The notes below the pieces were generated by a model that saw only the letters and a program-made list of their open reading frames with translations, searched no databases and had not been told where the DNA came from. A stretch of 64,000 nucleotides of DNA from Vibrio ruber DSM 16370 (GTDB lineage: Bacteria > Pseudomonadota > Gammaproteobacteria > Enterobacterales > Vibrionaceae): assembly GCF_900163965.1 (NCBI RefSeq), contig NZ_FULE01000017.1, positions 40,144 through 104,143 of the forward strand. The letters are read 5' to 3'. The position numbers and the translations under genes were made by a program. This document shows, piece by piece, positions 34,440 to 43,325 of the stretch (position 1 is the first letter of the stretch; every line of letters starts with the position of its first letter).

Positions 34440-35351
34440 TCACTCAGCAGAGCGGGCAAAACGGCGGTGTCCCCATGTCCAGACACCGGCGAGGATTAAT
34501 CCGGCCAGAAAACCGATAAGACTCTGCCCCACCAGACGCCCGACAGACTGCATCAGATAAATATCCGGTATGCCGTGGATCAGAGATTCAATCCCGTGAT
34601 GCAGCAAAACCACCTGATGGGTAATGATACTGCCGCCAACCAGAAACATCGCCAGCGTACCGACCACGGTCAGGAGCTTCATAAACCGCGGAGCTGCGTG
34701 AATCAGCATCTGCCCGATCACATGTAAAATCCCCCGGCTGCGGGAACGTCGTTCGAGATAGAACCCAAGGTCATCGAGTTTGACAATCCCGGCGACCAAT
34801 CCATACACACCGGCGGTCATTAATATCGCGACAAAACTCATCACTAAGATCTGATTTAACGCGGTCTGCCCCTGCACGGTTCCCAAGGCAATGACAATAA
34901 TCTCTGCCGACAGAATAAAATCGGTGCGGATCGCTCCTGCGACTTTGCGCTTTTCGTAGGCTTCAAGAGACAGAGATTCCGCTTCTTCTTCGGGTTCCGC
35001 GTCCTGATGCGGTGAATGACCATACTTTTCAATCACCTTCTCTGCCCCTTCGAAACAGAGGTATAACCCACCAATCAACAGTAACGGCATAATCAGCCAC
35101 GGGGCGATTTGGCTAAGTCCCCATGCAATCGGCACAAGGATGACTTTATTACGCAGCGAGCCTTTGGCAACAGCCCACACCACCGGGATTTCACGTTCCG
35201 CGGCCACCCCGGAGACTTGCTGCGCATTGAGCGCCAGATCATCCCCCAACACCCCGGCCGTTTTTTTGGCAGCCACTTTCGACATCACCGCAATGTCGTC
35301 GAGTAGGGTCGCGATATCATCCAGAAGGGTAAGTAAGCTGACTCCGGCCAT
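34440..35351 (-). CDS. yedI: DUF808 family inner-membrane protein (YedI-like)
   Basis: A 303-residue polytopic protein of the DUF808 family. The hallmark N-terminus SLLTLLDDIATLLDDIAVMS and KKTAGVLGDDLALNAQQVSG are present, followed by hydrophobic segments (LIMPLLLIGGLYLCFEGAEK, IIVIALGTVQGQTALNQILV, VGTLAMFLVGGSIITHQVVL). Function unestablished; E. coli YedI is the homologue. Length normal. Monocistronic, convergent with the hypothetical membrane gene. Confidence 0.9.
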   Translation of the reverse strand: MAGVSLLTLLDDIATLLDDIAVMSKVAAKKTAGVLGDDLALNAQQVSGVAAEREIPVVWAVAKGSLRNKVILVPIAWGLSQIAPWLIMPLLLIGGLYLCFEGAEKVIEKYGHSPHQDAEPEEEAESLSLEAYEKRKVAGAIRTDFILSAEIIVIALGTVQGQTALNQILVMSFVAILMTAGVYGLVAGIVKLDDLGFYLERRSRSRGILHVIGQMLIHAAPRFMKLLTVVGTLAMFLVGGSIITHQVVLLHHGIESLIHGIPDIYLMQSVGRLVGQSLIGFLAGLILAGVWTWGHRRFARSAE

Positions 35352-35486
35352 ACAGGTTCTCTTATTCGTAATTCAACTAAAATGTGACGCTTATCATGAA
35401 CTGATTCGTACATTAAGACAAGCACATCAATCCGGTACCACATCACGACAAAATAACAGCAGAATCAGGAAATAACGAGTGGAGAC

Positions 35487-36293
35487 TTACTCATCAAGTA
35501 CGAGAAAACGGTGCTTATACTGTTCTGGCGTCACACCGGCGTACTTTTTAAACATACTGATAAACGGGCTGGCCTGACGGTAACCAAGCGTATACGCGAC
35601 CTCTTTGACTGAGCAGCCGTGACGCAGCAACTCCATTGAATACAGATAGCGCACCCGCATCCGCCATTCGGTGAAACTCATCCCCAATTCACTCTGACAA
35701 CAGCGTGCCAGCGTACGTTCGGTGGTATGAACCCGCTCCGCCCAGATTTTCAAACTGGTATCGTCGGCTGGGTTGTCTTCGACCGCAGCCAAAATGGGGG
35801 AGAGATATTTATGCGTGGATGAGGGCAAAAAGTGGAGTTCGGTCTCCTGCGCGGACAGTTGATCGAGCAGAACATCCACCAGCCGCTGATCGGCTTCACT
35901 CTGCGGTACACTCACTTGCCGCTGACGAAAATCTTCAATAATCGCCTGCACAATCGGGGTAATTTTCAGCAGACTGGTTTGTTCAGGAAATGCTGCCGTC
36001 AGAGGCTGATCAATATTGAGCGAACAGTAGTCGAGGGGTTTGCGGTTATAGCTGCGATGTACGACACCGGCCGGTACCCAAATCGCCAGATGTGGCGGTG
36101 CAAGAAACCGTGTTTGCTCGGCTTCCATTTCTAAAATGCCGCCGGAAATCAGTTGCACCTGTCCCCAGGGATGGCTGTGAATACGTGTCTCCGTATTCGA
36201 AACAAACGCTTCGAAATTCATAAAAACATCTGACGGAGCCTGTTTCACGGCAAACTGAGGATGAAGCCGCCAAGCCGATTTTTCTTTTTTCAT
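35487..36293 (-). CDS. AraC family transcriptional regulator
   Basis: A 268-residue regulator with an N-terminal cupin (HSHPWGQVQLISGGILEMEA, then PPHLAIWVPAGVVHRSYN) and a C-terminal pair of helix-turn-helix motifs: LKIWAERVHTTERTLARCCQ and VKEVAYTLGYRQASPFISMF, closing KKYAGVTPEQYKHR. This is the cupin-AraC arrangement of one-component regulators of efflux or catabolic genes. Target unknown; the neighbouring genes on each side are transcribed on the same strand but separated by intergenic gaps. Confidence 0.9.
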   Translation of the reverse strand: MKKEKSAWRLHPQFAVKQAPSDVFMNFEAFVSNTETRIHSHPWGQVQLISGGILEMEAEQTRFLAPPHLAIWVPAGVVHRSYNRKPLDYCSLNIDQPLTAAFPEQTSLLKITPIVQAIIEDFRQRQVSVPQSEADQRLVDVLLDQLSAQETELHFLPSSTHKYLSPILAAVEDNPADDTSLKIWAERVHTTERTLARCCQSELGMSFTEWRMRVRYLYSMELLRHGCSVKEVAYTLGYRQASPFISMFKKYAGVTPEQYKHRFLVLDE

Positions 36294-36373
36294 CCCGACC
36301 TCATCTCATCGACAGCGTTTCACATGCCCGCCAGCGTTAAACTCACTGCGCACTGCATAAACGAATGATGATA

Positions 36374-36808
36374 TCAATCGTTTGCAACATCCGTTGCAAT
36401 GATTTCCCAGCTATGACGCATTTCCACGCCTTGACCGAGCATCAGACAAACCGAGCAGTATTTCTCCAGTGAATCCGCTGTCACTTGACTGACAATCGCC
36501 GGATCCAATGCTTCACCGGAAACCTGAAAATGGATATGGATCTGCGTAAACAGACGCGGTGCTGTGTCCCGACGTTCTGTGGTCAGCTTCGCCCGGCAGT
36601 CAGTCACACGTTGCCCGGCGGATTTCAACCCGTCAACTACATCGACCGAGCTACACCCGCCGGCTGCCATCAGTACCATTTCCATCGGACTCGGTGCTGT
36701 TTTGCCGCCGCTGCCATCCATCACAATTGAATGACCCGATGCAGACTGACCCATAAATTTCAATCCATCAACCCAAGTAACCTCAGCTTGCATATACTTC
36801 ACCTTCAT
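36374..36808 (-). CDS. yhfA: OsmC family protein (YhfA-like)
   Basis: A 144-residue member of the OsmC/YhfA subfamily of thiol peroxidase-like proteins. Two conserved Cys lie in AAGGCSSVDVVDGL and KYCSVCLML, and the N-terminal SGHSIVMDGS and PSPMEMVLMA blocks match. OsmC/Ohr enzymes reduce organic hydroperoxides; for the YhfA branch the physiological substrate is not established. Cytosolic dimer in the family. Transcribed leftwards. The Csr-like RNA upstream ends in a terminator just before this gene, so it has its own promoter. Confidence 0.9.
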   Translation of the reverse strand: MKVKYMQAEVTWVDGLKFMGQSASGHSIVMDGSGGKTAPSPMEMVLMAAGGCSSVDVVDGLKSAGQRVTDCRAKLTTERRDTAPRLFTQIHIHFQVSGEALDPAIVSQVTADSLEKYCSVCLMLGQGVEMRHSWEIIATDVAND

Positions 36809-36860
36809 CTGTTGAAAAACGCCGCTTATCCTACACGCCGCTAAACGGAATGCAAATAGA

Positions 36861-36891
36861 AAACCCCATCAAGCGAGGCTTGATGGGGTTT
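36861..36891 (-). terminator. Intrinsic terminator of the CsrB-like RNA
   Basis: On the minus strand AAACCCCATCAAGC and GCTTGATGGGGTTT flank a 3-base loop (CTC), followed by TCTATTT. It separates the RNA from yhfA. Confidence 0.9.
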
Positions 36892-37200
36892 CTGTTCTTA
36901 CTTGCAGCAATCCGGCTACTCAATGTGCTCCCTGCATCTATTCCCTGATAGTCTGCTGAGTCCTTCAGCGCATTCCATTACATCGCCATCTTGGCGTGTG
37001 TCCCTTTGCGATCCATGCCGATGAGTCATCCTGAACCATCGAATCTTCTTCCTGAAGATGACCAATCCTTGGGCCTTATCCTGTTCCGTGTCAGCATCCT
37101 ACCGACAGTTTCAGAATACGCGAATTCGATTTTTGTGCAAATCATCGGGCCAGAAACGATCACCCCGACGCACCTCATACAAATAAAAAAGTATATATTA
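36861..37200 (-). ncRNA. csrB: CsrB-family regulatory RNA
   Basis: Read on the minus strand, the gene-free region upstream of yhfA carries 13 GGA motifs in about 230 bases, many as AGGA or AGGGA (CAGGATGA, CAGGAAG, AAGGGACA, AAGGACT, CAGGGAA, CAGGGAGCA). These bind CsrA dimers and sequester them. The 3' part, GCAGGGAGCACATTGAGTAG then CCGGATTGCTGC, closely resembles the corresponding part of E. coli CsrB. It ends in the terminator at 36861-36891. A perfect GacA/VarA/UvrY-type box lies upstream at 37267-37284. The 5' end is not defined; a TATAAT at about 37213-37218 on the minus strand suggests transcription from near 37205. Confidence 0.82.
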
Positions 37201-37266
37201 ATCATATGATTAATATTATAAATTGCGTATAAGGCTGACAAACAAACAGCCATTTCTCACAATCCA

Positions 37267-37284
37267 TGTAAGAGATCTCTTACA
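37267..37284. promoter_or_regulatory. GacA/VarA/UvrY-type box
   Basis: TGTAAGAGATCTCTTACA is a perfect 18-base palindrome matching the consensus TGTAAG-N6-CTTACA for GacA-family response regulators, which activate Csr/Rsm sponge RNAs. It lies upstream of the CsrB-like RNA and about 100 bases before the dCMP deaminase start on the other strand. Confidence 0.85.
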
Positions 37285-37381
37285 AAATTAATCCTAAAAA
37301 TTCCCCGGTTCCCTCCACACGGGATTCAATATAAACTGCGTAATATCAATATCAGCGAAAATCACATAGGGTTGTCAGACA

Positions 37382-37849
37382 ATGATGTCAAAATGGGTTC
37401 ACCGCTTCTATCAGATGGCCGAACTGGTCTCGTCTTGGAGTAAAGATCCGTCCACTCAGGTTGGTGCCGTAATTGCCAAACAAAACCGAATCGTCTCGGT
37501 CGGATTCAATGGCTATCCTCATGGCATATCCGACAGCGTCGATATCGATGATCGGGATATGAAATATCTGAAAACCCTGCACGCGGAGGAAAATGCAATT
37601 CTCTTCGCCAAGCGCGATCTGGATGGTTGTGAGATTTATGTCACACACTTCCCCTGCCCTAACTGCGCTGCCAAAATTATTCAGACTGGGATCACCACCG
37701 TTTACTGTCCTGAGCAGAGCACGGATTTTCTCTCTCGTTGGGGCGATAAAATTCAGGTCAGTCAGGATATGTTCAATCAGGCCGGAGTCCAAGTCTGCTG
37801 GATACCGCTCATCGAGCTGAACAACCGCACCGAGAGCAATACCCGTTAA
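37382..37849 (+). CDS. Deoxycytidylate (dCMP) deaminase family protein
   Basis: A 155-residue zinc-dependent deaminase of the ComEB/dCMP deaminase family. Zinc and catalytic motifs are complete: TLHAEENAILFAKRDLDGCE (His-Ala-Glu) and THFPCPNCAAKIIQTG (Pro-Cys-x2-Cys). The N-terminal KDPSTQVGAVI and FNGYPHGISD match the family. It converts dCMP to dUMP, feeding dTMP synthesis, in the cytoplasm. Length is normal. There is no fused P-loop domain, so it is not an anti-phage deaminase of the AvcD type. Convergent with the hybrid kinase. Confidence 0.9.
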   Translation: MMSKWVHRFYQMAELVSSWSKDPSTQVGAVIAKQNRIVSVGFNGYPHGISDSVDIDDRDMKYLKTLHAEENAILFAKRDLDGCEIYVTHFPCPNCAAKIIQTGITTVYCPEQSTDFLSRWGDKIQVSQDMFNQAGVQVCWIPLIELNNRTESNTR

Positions 37850-37885
37850 CCCGGAGCTGTCCCGGAGAAGATACAACGGTGCAGC

Positions 37886-40546
37886 TTATCGGGATGACGA
37901 CACCTGAAGTGAGTTCAGCATTTCAAGCAACTGTTCCGCTTTATAAGGCTTGGGCAGGTATGCATCCATACCTGCCTCATAGCATTTAGTGATATCTTCA
38001 TCGAGTACACTAGCCGTCAGGGCGATAATCGGCACATGCCCGCGTTGATTTTCAATTTCCCAGTGGCGAATTTTACGTGTCGCCGTAAAACCATCCATCA
38101 CTGGCATCATACAATCCATCAACACTGCGGTATACTGGCCGCCCTGCGTAATCACATCTAATGCTTCCTGCCCATTATTGACCACGGTATATTCAAAATC
38201 GGCTTTATCAAGAAAGAAACTGGCAATCTTCTGATTCATCAGGTTATCTTCCACCACTAACACTCGCTTCGCCAGCCGATCAGCCGCCAGTTTGCTTTTT
38301 TCAGGTATCGATTGATGGAGTGACGGATGCTTGTCCCGCAGTGCTGATTCCATGCGGGCTCCCAAAAACGGTAGGGTAATATTGGCATCGCTCAGGCTCA
38401 CTAACGCCCGGTTTAAGAATAAGTGGTGCTGACAGGTGACAATTCTTACTGACGGGAAAAGCTGACGGAGCTTTTCAATATCTTGACTGGCATTGCGGGT
38501 CAGACAGGGACAATACAAAATAATATCTAATGAGCGGTCAAGCTGCTGACCGATGTCATCCAATGACTCGACTCGGTTCAGTTCTCCGCCGAGTCGTTGG
38601 CACTCCTGATGAATTTGCGCACTGTAAACTGAACTGTTTGAAATCAGTAATGCACGAAATGCAAATGGCTCAGGCTTCGGTTGCTCCGCAGGTAGCTTGA
38701 GCGGCAGACGCACCTCAAAACAACTCCCTTTGCCCTTGACTGATTCAACCGTCAGCGAACCGTTCATCAGTGTCAGTAACTGCTTACAAATCGGCAGACC
38801 TAATCCGGTACCGCCATAACGGCGGGTGATACTGTCATCCTCTTGACTAAACGGTTCGAAGATTTGCTCGATTTTCTCCTCTTCGATCCCAATGCCAGTA
38901 TCTTTAATCCGGCAAATGAGCGTTAAGTCCGCTTCCTGAAACAGGATTTCCGTTCTGATCTTACCTTCACGGGTAAATTTCACCGCATTGGACAACAGAT
39001 TCATTAAAATTTGTCTGATTCGAAACTCATCAGCAATAACAAGCGTCGGTAGTTTCGGATCCAGTGAGATTTGTAGCTCATTAAATTGCGCAACCGCCTT
39101 GGAATTCAGCATATTGACAGCGTCATAAACAAGCTCTTTGATATTGAAAGAGTGCGGAGAAATCGCCAGCCGGCCGGATTCAATTTTAGACAGGTCTAAA
39201 ATGTCATTGATGAGGATCAGCAAGGTTTGTGAAGAGACTTCGATATCCGCAATCACTTCTTTTTGTGCTGCGGTCAGCTCATGCTGCATCCTGAGCATTT
39301 CCGTTAAGCCGATAATCCCGTTCAGTGGTGTGCGGATTTCATGAGACATATTGGCAAGAAAGGCACTTTTTGCCCGGTTGGCAGAGACGGCCTCTTCTTT
39401 CGCTTGCACCAGATGGGTTTTCTGCTCGGTCAGTGTCTGCATCACATCGTTCATACCAATCGCAAAACGGGCAAACTCGTCATAACCATCGACGGGAATC
39501 TTCTCTACATGGCTGAGCTGTGATTTTTCATTGATCTGTGCCATCGCATGTAAAATCCGGCTCAGTCGGGTAGAGATACGATAAGATGTGCTAATACTCA
39601 GAAATATCAGTCCAGACAAAGTCAGGATGACCAGCACGATGGCCAGATAGATAAACTGTTCGTCACGGTTCACTAAGGTCTGAATTTTTTGTGATAACGT
39701 CTTAGCGTAACCGAGTACCAGTTGACGCAATGCATCTTGCTTGCGTTCAAGGCTGTTTATATATTTATCGAGAATCTGTGGTTCAATCCGGTCATAAAGC
39801 ACCTTGTCTCTTAAAATACTGGCCTGTTGAAATTCCTGCTGCGACAGGAATTTTGTCATCTGATTCAGTTGCGCATCACTGGCACCGAAATTGACAAAAT
39901 ATTCCAAATAGGTTTGCTGTCTCGCAAGAATTTCAAAATATTCTTGGCGCATGAAGGCATCAACGCGATGCTTGGTGCGGATCTCCTGCATCAACCAAGT
40001 TTCTCGCTCAATCCAGTACAGGAACCAGCTTAACTGACCAAATGTGATTTCCATTTGATAAATATGTGTCGGCGCTAAATCTCCGGATTGCTTTTGCAAA
40101 GCAACCATCATTTCATAGATTAAATCAAATCCCCACAATGACTGAGCCATCAAGGCATCATCCTGAATGCCGTCCAGCCGTTCTGTCAGTTTTGCCAGTT
40201 CATCGAGATTGGAGATAACCACCTGTTGCTCACCATAAGTCAGTAAACTGCCCTGCCCCTGTTTCAGCGCCACCGCAATATTTTTCGTTGTCTGATGAAA
40301 CAGTGACAAATGATGAGGCTCGATGACACCGGTTTCCTGCCGGAGATTCAGTAACTGGTAAAACTGATCGGACAATGTAGAAACTTTCTCTAAAATCGAG
40401 ACACGTGATATCGTATTGGCGTATCCGGTCATGCGGTTTTCAACTTGAATGAACCACTGATACGCCCCCCAACTGATCATGATGACCGGCACGATGCATA
40501 ACACAATCAGTCGGTTTTTTATCGATAAATATTTGAGTACCGACAT
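37886..40546 (-). CDS. Hybrid sensor histidine kinase/response regulator
   Basis: An 886-residue membrane kinase. TM1 about 12-31, a helical periplasmic sensor (about 32-293), TM2 about 295-317 ([20 protein letters not shown]), HAMP, HisKA with phospho-acceptor H402 in [14 protein letters not shown], HATPase with RIKDTGIGI and [13 protein letters not shown], a degenerate receiver (about 640-745) lacking the usual Asp, and a good C-terminal receiver (about 762-880) with D811 in [12 protein letters not shown]. No Hpt domain, so it needs an external one. Divergent from a periplasmic binding-protein gene and a porin gene, possible partners in signal perception. Confidence 0.9.
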   Translation of the reverse strand: MSVLKYLSIKNRLIVLCIVPVIMISWGAYQWFIQVENRMTGYANTISRVSILEKVSTLSDQFYQLLNLRQETGVIEPHHLSLFHQTTKNIAVALKQGQGSLLTYGEQQVVISNLDELAKLTERLDGIQDDALMAQSLWGFDLIYEMMVALQKQSGDLAPTHIYQMEITFGQLSWFLYWIERETWLMQEIRTKHRVDAFMRQEYFEILARQQTYLEYFVNFGASDAQLNQMTKFLSQQEFQQASILRDKVLYDRIEPQILDKYINSLERKQDALRQLVLGYAKTLSQKIQTLVNRDEQFIYLAIVLVILTLSGLIFLSISTSYRISTRLSRILHAMAQINEKSQLSHVEKIPVDGYDEFARFAIGMNDVMQTLTEQKTHLVQAKEEAVSANRAKSAFLANMSHEIRTPLNGIIGLTEMLRMQHELTAAQKEVIADIEVSSQTLLILINDILDLSKIESGRLAISPHSFNIKELVYDAVNMLNSKAVAQFNELQISLDPKLPTLVIADEFRIRQILMNLLSNAVKFTREGKIRTEILFQEADLTLICRIKDTGIGIEEEKIEQIFEPFSQEDDSITRRYGGTGLGLPICKQLLTLMNGSLTVESVKGKGSCFEVRLPLKLPAEQPKPEPFAFRALLISNSSVYSAQIHQECQRLGGELNRVESLDDIGQQLDRSLDIILYCPCLTRNASQDIEKLRQLFPSVRIVTCQHHLFLNRALVSLSDANITLPFLGARMESALRDKHPSLHQSIPEKSKLAADRLAKRVLVVEDNLMNQKIASFFLDKADFEYTVVNNGQEALDVITQGGQYTAVLMDCMMPVMDGFTATRKIRHWEIENQRGHVPIIALTASVLDEDITKCYEAGMDAYLPKPYKAEQLLEMLNSLQVSSSR

Positions 40547-40647
40547 AATTTCTTCCTTGAAACTTTACGGAGCTAGCCTACTTTTTAAATATAGACGTTA
40601 TAGAATGAGTTGCCTGAACTTAATCTTACTGCAACGGAGAACTGTAT

Positions 40648-41088
40648 TTGCGTATTGTCGCTACTTGGTGGATGTTTTGTTGTTTATTATTCAGTACACC
40701 CTGTATTGCAGATCCATTCGCGATTATTACTAAGACAAATGCGCTGCCGTTACTCACCGATACTCAGGTCAAAATGCTCTACCGGGGGCGACTGACTCAT
40801 ATTAACGGCACTCATGTTCAATTGGCCGATTTGCCTGCCGACTCGACCATCAGGGCACATTTCTACCATCGCCTACTGGGGAAATCACCGACACAAATGC
40901 AGGCTATTCGGGCCAGACAAAGCTTTTCCGGTAAATTTATTCCCCCTTATGAATTATACAATGAGGACATGACTACCATCAGTCAGTGGTTGGATGAACA
41001 TCCAAACGGCATTATCTATGTTCCTCAAAGTTGGATTTCAGATCAGGTTCGCATTCTTTATCGTTTTAGTGACGGGGACTCGCAATGA
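40648..41088 (+). CDS. Short PstS-like periplasmic substrate-binding protein
   Basis: A 146-residue protein with a signal peptide (MRIVATWWMFCCLLFSTPCIADP). The mature part matches the short PBP-like (phosphate ABC transporter substrate-binding type) domain: LTDTQVKMLYRGRLTHINGT, LGKSPTQMQAIRARQSFSGK and PNGIIYVPQS. Such half-size proteins often accompany hybrid kinases in vibrios and may act as signal-binding partners rather than transporter subunits. TTG start with ACGGAGA upstream. Its stop codon overlaps the porin start (ATGA), so the two are co-translated. Confidence 0.78.
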   Translation: MRIVATWWMFCCLLFSTPCIADPFAIITKTNALPLLTDTQVKMLYRGRLTHINGTHVQLADLPADSTIRAHFYHRLLGKSPTQMQAIRARQSFSGKFIPPYELYNEDMTTISQWLDEHPNGIIYVPQSWISDQVRILYRFSDGDSQ

Positions 41089-42125
41089 AGCATTGGATAA
41101 TTTTCGTCTTAGTCTGGATGGCCATGTTCAAAACCAGTGCACAACAATACGAATTTAACGACGCGATTCGTCTCAGCGGTTTTGGTACATTCAGCCTCAG
41201 TCGTTCTGACAACCATGTGCCTGTTTTTACCTACCGTGATATACATGATGAATGGTGTGCAGACTGTGACAGTACCCTTGGCCTGCAACTCGACTGGGTT
41301 ATCAATGATCAGTTACGCAGTTCGGTTCAGGCCGTCAAACGCCCTCAAGACGATTATTCAGATCCGGAGCTCGAATGGGCTTATCTGGCTTATACACAAG
41401 GCAATTCAACCCTGAAACTCGGTCGGCTCAGAATCCCGATGTTTTTACTGTCGGAGTATTATTATGTATCGGCAGCCTACCCGTGGATTCGTCCGCCTCA
41501 TGATATATACGACAGCTTTGCCGGAGTGACTCACTACAACGGTGCGGCATACGAGTGGCAATACTGGCCGACCGAGCAATTACAGCTCAAAATTTCCCCC
41601 TACATTGCCGCAGCAGAAGAAAATGATTATCAATTCTTCGGCAAACCTTTCACACTTGATAGTAACAGTGCTTATGGCTTAACCGTGGATCTGTTGCAAG
41701 ACGATCATCAACTTCACCTGTCCTATTTATCGGTCGATTCAGATCAGAAACAAAATGGTACCACGGTTTATCATTATGACTTGAATATGCTGTCGGCCGG
41801 GTTCAACTATTTGTATCGGGGTTATAACATTGCCATGGAAACATTGTATGACTCGGGACTCTTTGCAGACTGGTACTTAGGGATTTCGCGCGATATGGGC
41901 AATTGGCTCCCTTACGTTCAGTACGGGCAATTGCGCGGCCACGCGAACCAAACTTATCTGCTTGGGGTCCGTTATCCGCTCACCCCGCGATTGGTTGTCA
42001 ATGCGGAATGGGAATATGTCCGCAGCCCACGCACCCCACTCAGTGGTCATTTTACGCAGGTGCAGACCACCCCGATTGAGAATGACAGTCACATTTTCAC
42101 ACTCGCACTGTCATTCACGTTCTAA
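41085..42125 (+). CDS. Outer-membrane porin-like beta-barrel protein
   Basis: A 346-residue protein with signal peptide (MKHWIIFVLVWMAMFKTSAQQ). The mature protein has alternating strands and aromatic girdles (IRLSGFGTFSLSRSD, LEWAYLAYTQGNSTLKLGRL, LYDSGLFADWYLGISRDMGN) and ends in Phe (LALSFTF), the outer-membrane insertion signal. It resembles small Gram-negative porins of unassigned specificity. A CADC pair near residue 55 is unusual. Overlaps the upstream binding-protein gene by 4 bases; the pair is divergent from the hybrid kinase. Confidence 0.78.
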   Translation: MKHWIIFVLVWMAMFKTSAQQYEFNDAIRLSGFGTFSLSRSDNHVPVFTYRDIHDEWCADCDSTLGLQLDWVINDQLRSSVQAVKRPQDDYSDPELEWAYLAYTQGNSTLKLGRLRIPMFLLSEYYYVSAAYPWIRPPHDIYDSFAGVTHYNGAAYEWQYWPTEQLQLKISPYIAAAEENDYQFFGKPFTLDSNSAYGLTVDLLQDDHQLHLSYLSVDSDQKQNGTTVYHYDLNMLSAGFNYLYRGYNIAMETLYDSGLFADWYLGISRDMGNWLPYVQYGQLRGHANQTYLLGVRYPLTPRLVVNAEWEYVRSPRTPLSGHFTQVQTTPIENDSHIFTLALSFTF

Positions 42126-42159
42126 TGTATATTCTGGACTGAAGAGTCATTCAGTTAAC

Positions 42160-42193
42160 GTTTATAGTGACACTTTGTTTATAGTGACACTTT
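42160..42193. repeat. 17-bp tandem duplication at the end of hcr
   Basis: GTTTATAGTGACACTTT occurs twice in a row (42160-42176, 42177-42193). The second copy contains the last codons and stop of hcr on the minus strand; the first is a duplicate beyond the stop. Confidence 0.85.
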
Positions 42194-43216
42194 CAGATCC
42201 GAACGGATCCGGCTTGAACAAGCCAACACGTAACCGTCACGGATTTCCGCTTCACTGAGCGTCTCTTGACTGGAAAACTCAATTTGCCCCTGTTCAACCC
42301 GGCACTTGCACGACCCGCAGATACCACTACGACAAGCAGCGATCACCGGTACACCTGCCGATTCCAGAACATCTAACAACGAGTCCCCAGCCTGCGCATC
42401 AGCAGAAACGCCAAAACCGGGAACTTCGACCGTAACTGCTGTGTTACTCTCTTCACCATCAGCCTGCAATGAGTCTGTCCCGATTGATTCTGCACTGAAT
42501 CGCTCCTGATAACAGTCCGACATTTGAAACCCAATCTGATCGAGATAAGCAGTGACATCTTGCATAAAGCGCTCAGGCCCGCACAGGTAGACTGTTCTTT
42601 CCAGAATATCCGGGCACAGTTTCAACAGATAGTCCTGATCCAACCGCCCTTGCATGTGCGCACTATCCCCGGCCTGTTTGAGCAATAATTTCAGATGAAA
42701 TGACGGATGAACCGTATTCAGATGTAACAGCTCTTCGTAGTAAATGGTATTGAGCACATCACGGGCAATATGAATAAATACGATATCGACACCGCCTCGT
42801 GAGAGCCAGTCAGCCGCCATCGACATGACCGGAGTAATACCACATCCGGCACTGATCAGGGCGACACGCTCCCGGTGCGTACAGTCAACATTGTTAAACG
42901 CACCTTGGGGTTTCAGCAACTGAACCCGATCCCCCGAACTCAGATGGTCGATCACATGATTGGACACTTTACCGCCCTCGACACGTTTGACCGTGAACTT
43001 CATCATAGTCTGCTCTGGCAATGAACTGATCGAATAGGCGCGATACTCAACTTTACCGTCAATCTCAAAACCTAAACTGGCGAACTGACCGGGTTTAAAA
43101 TGAAAATGGCGGGCATTCTCTGGGCAAGCCAGCACAAAACTCACGGTATCCGGTGTTTCATGCCACTTCTCGGTACAGACTAATGCAACAGGCGTATCAA
43201 AATCCTCTGCGATCAT
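42179..43216 (-). CDS. hcr: NADH oxidoreductase for hybrid cluster protein
   Basis: A 345-residue flavo-iron-sulfur reductase that passes electrons from NADH to Hcp. FAD site YRAYSISSLPEQ, NAD site ALISAGCGITPVMSMA, and a C-terminal plant-type [2Fe-2S] domain with CRSGICGSCKC and a later Cys in YVLACSS. Length and order match E. coli Hcr. An inserted segment before the ferredoxin (DSLQADGEESNTAVTVEV) is a linker. It lies 109 bases downstream of hcp on the same strand. A hairpin and GATGCATGATAATGCAT lie between the two genes, the latter reminiscent of an NsrR half-site pair, so hcr may have its own promoter or adjusted expression. Confidence 0.92.
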   Translation of the reverse strand: MIAEDFDTPVALVCTEKWHETPDTVSFVLACPENARHFHFKPGQFASLGFEIDGKVEYRAYSISSLPEQTMMKFTVKRVEGGKVSNHVIDHLSSGDRVQLLKPQGAFNNVDCTHRERVALISAGCGITPVMSMAADWLSRGGVDIVFIHIARDVLNTIYYEELLHLNTVHPSFHLKLLLKQAGDSAHMQGRLDQDYLLKLCPDILERTVYLCGPERFMQDVTAYLDQIGFQMSDCYQERFSAESIGTDSLQADGEESNTAVTVEVPGFGVSADAQAGDSLLDVLESAGVPVIAACRSGICGSCKCRVEQGQIEFSSQETLSEAEIRDGYVLACSSRIRSDLKVSL

Positions 43217-43272
43217 CGTTATACTCCCTCTTAAATGATGGTTACTTTTTGAATTGGGGGAAGAACAGAAAT

Positions 43273-43299
43273 GCGTCTCCCGGTTTCCCGAGAGAGCGC
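43273..43299 (-). terminator. Hairpin in the hcp-hcr intergenic region
   Basis: On the minus strand GCGCTCTCTCGG and CCGGGAGACGC pair around GAAA with one bulge and one mismatch. No T run; it could attenuate or stabilise the hcp mRNA. Confidence 0.4.
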
Positions 43300-43325
43300 A
43301 AGTGATGCATGATAATGCATATTAA

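Noticed and set aside
37382..37849. dCMP deaminase as an anti-phage nucleotide-depletion gene
   Set aside because: It is a normal-length metabolic deaminase without the extra P-loop domain of defence deaminases and sits in core DNA.
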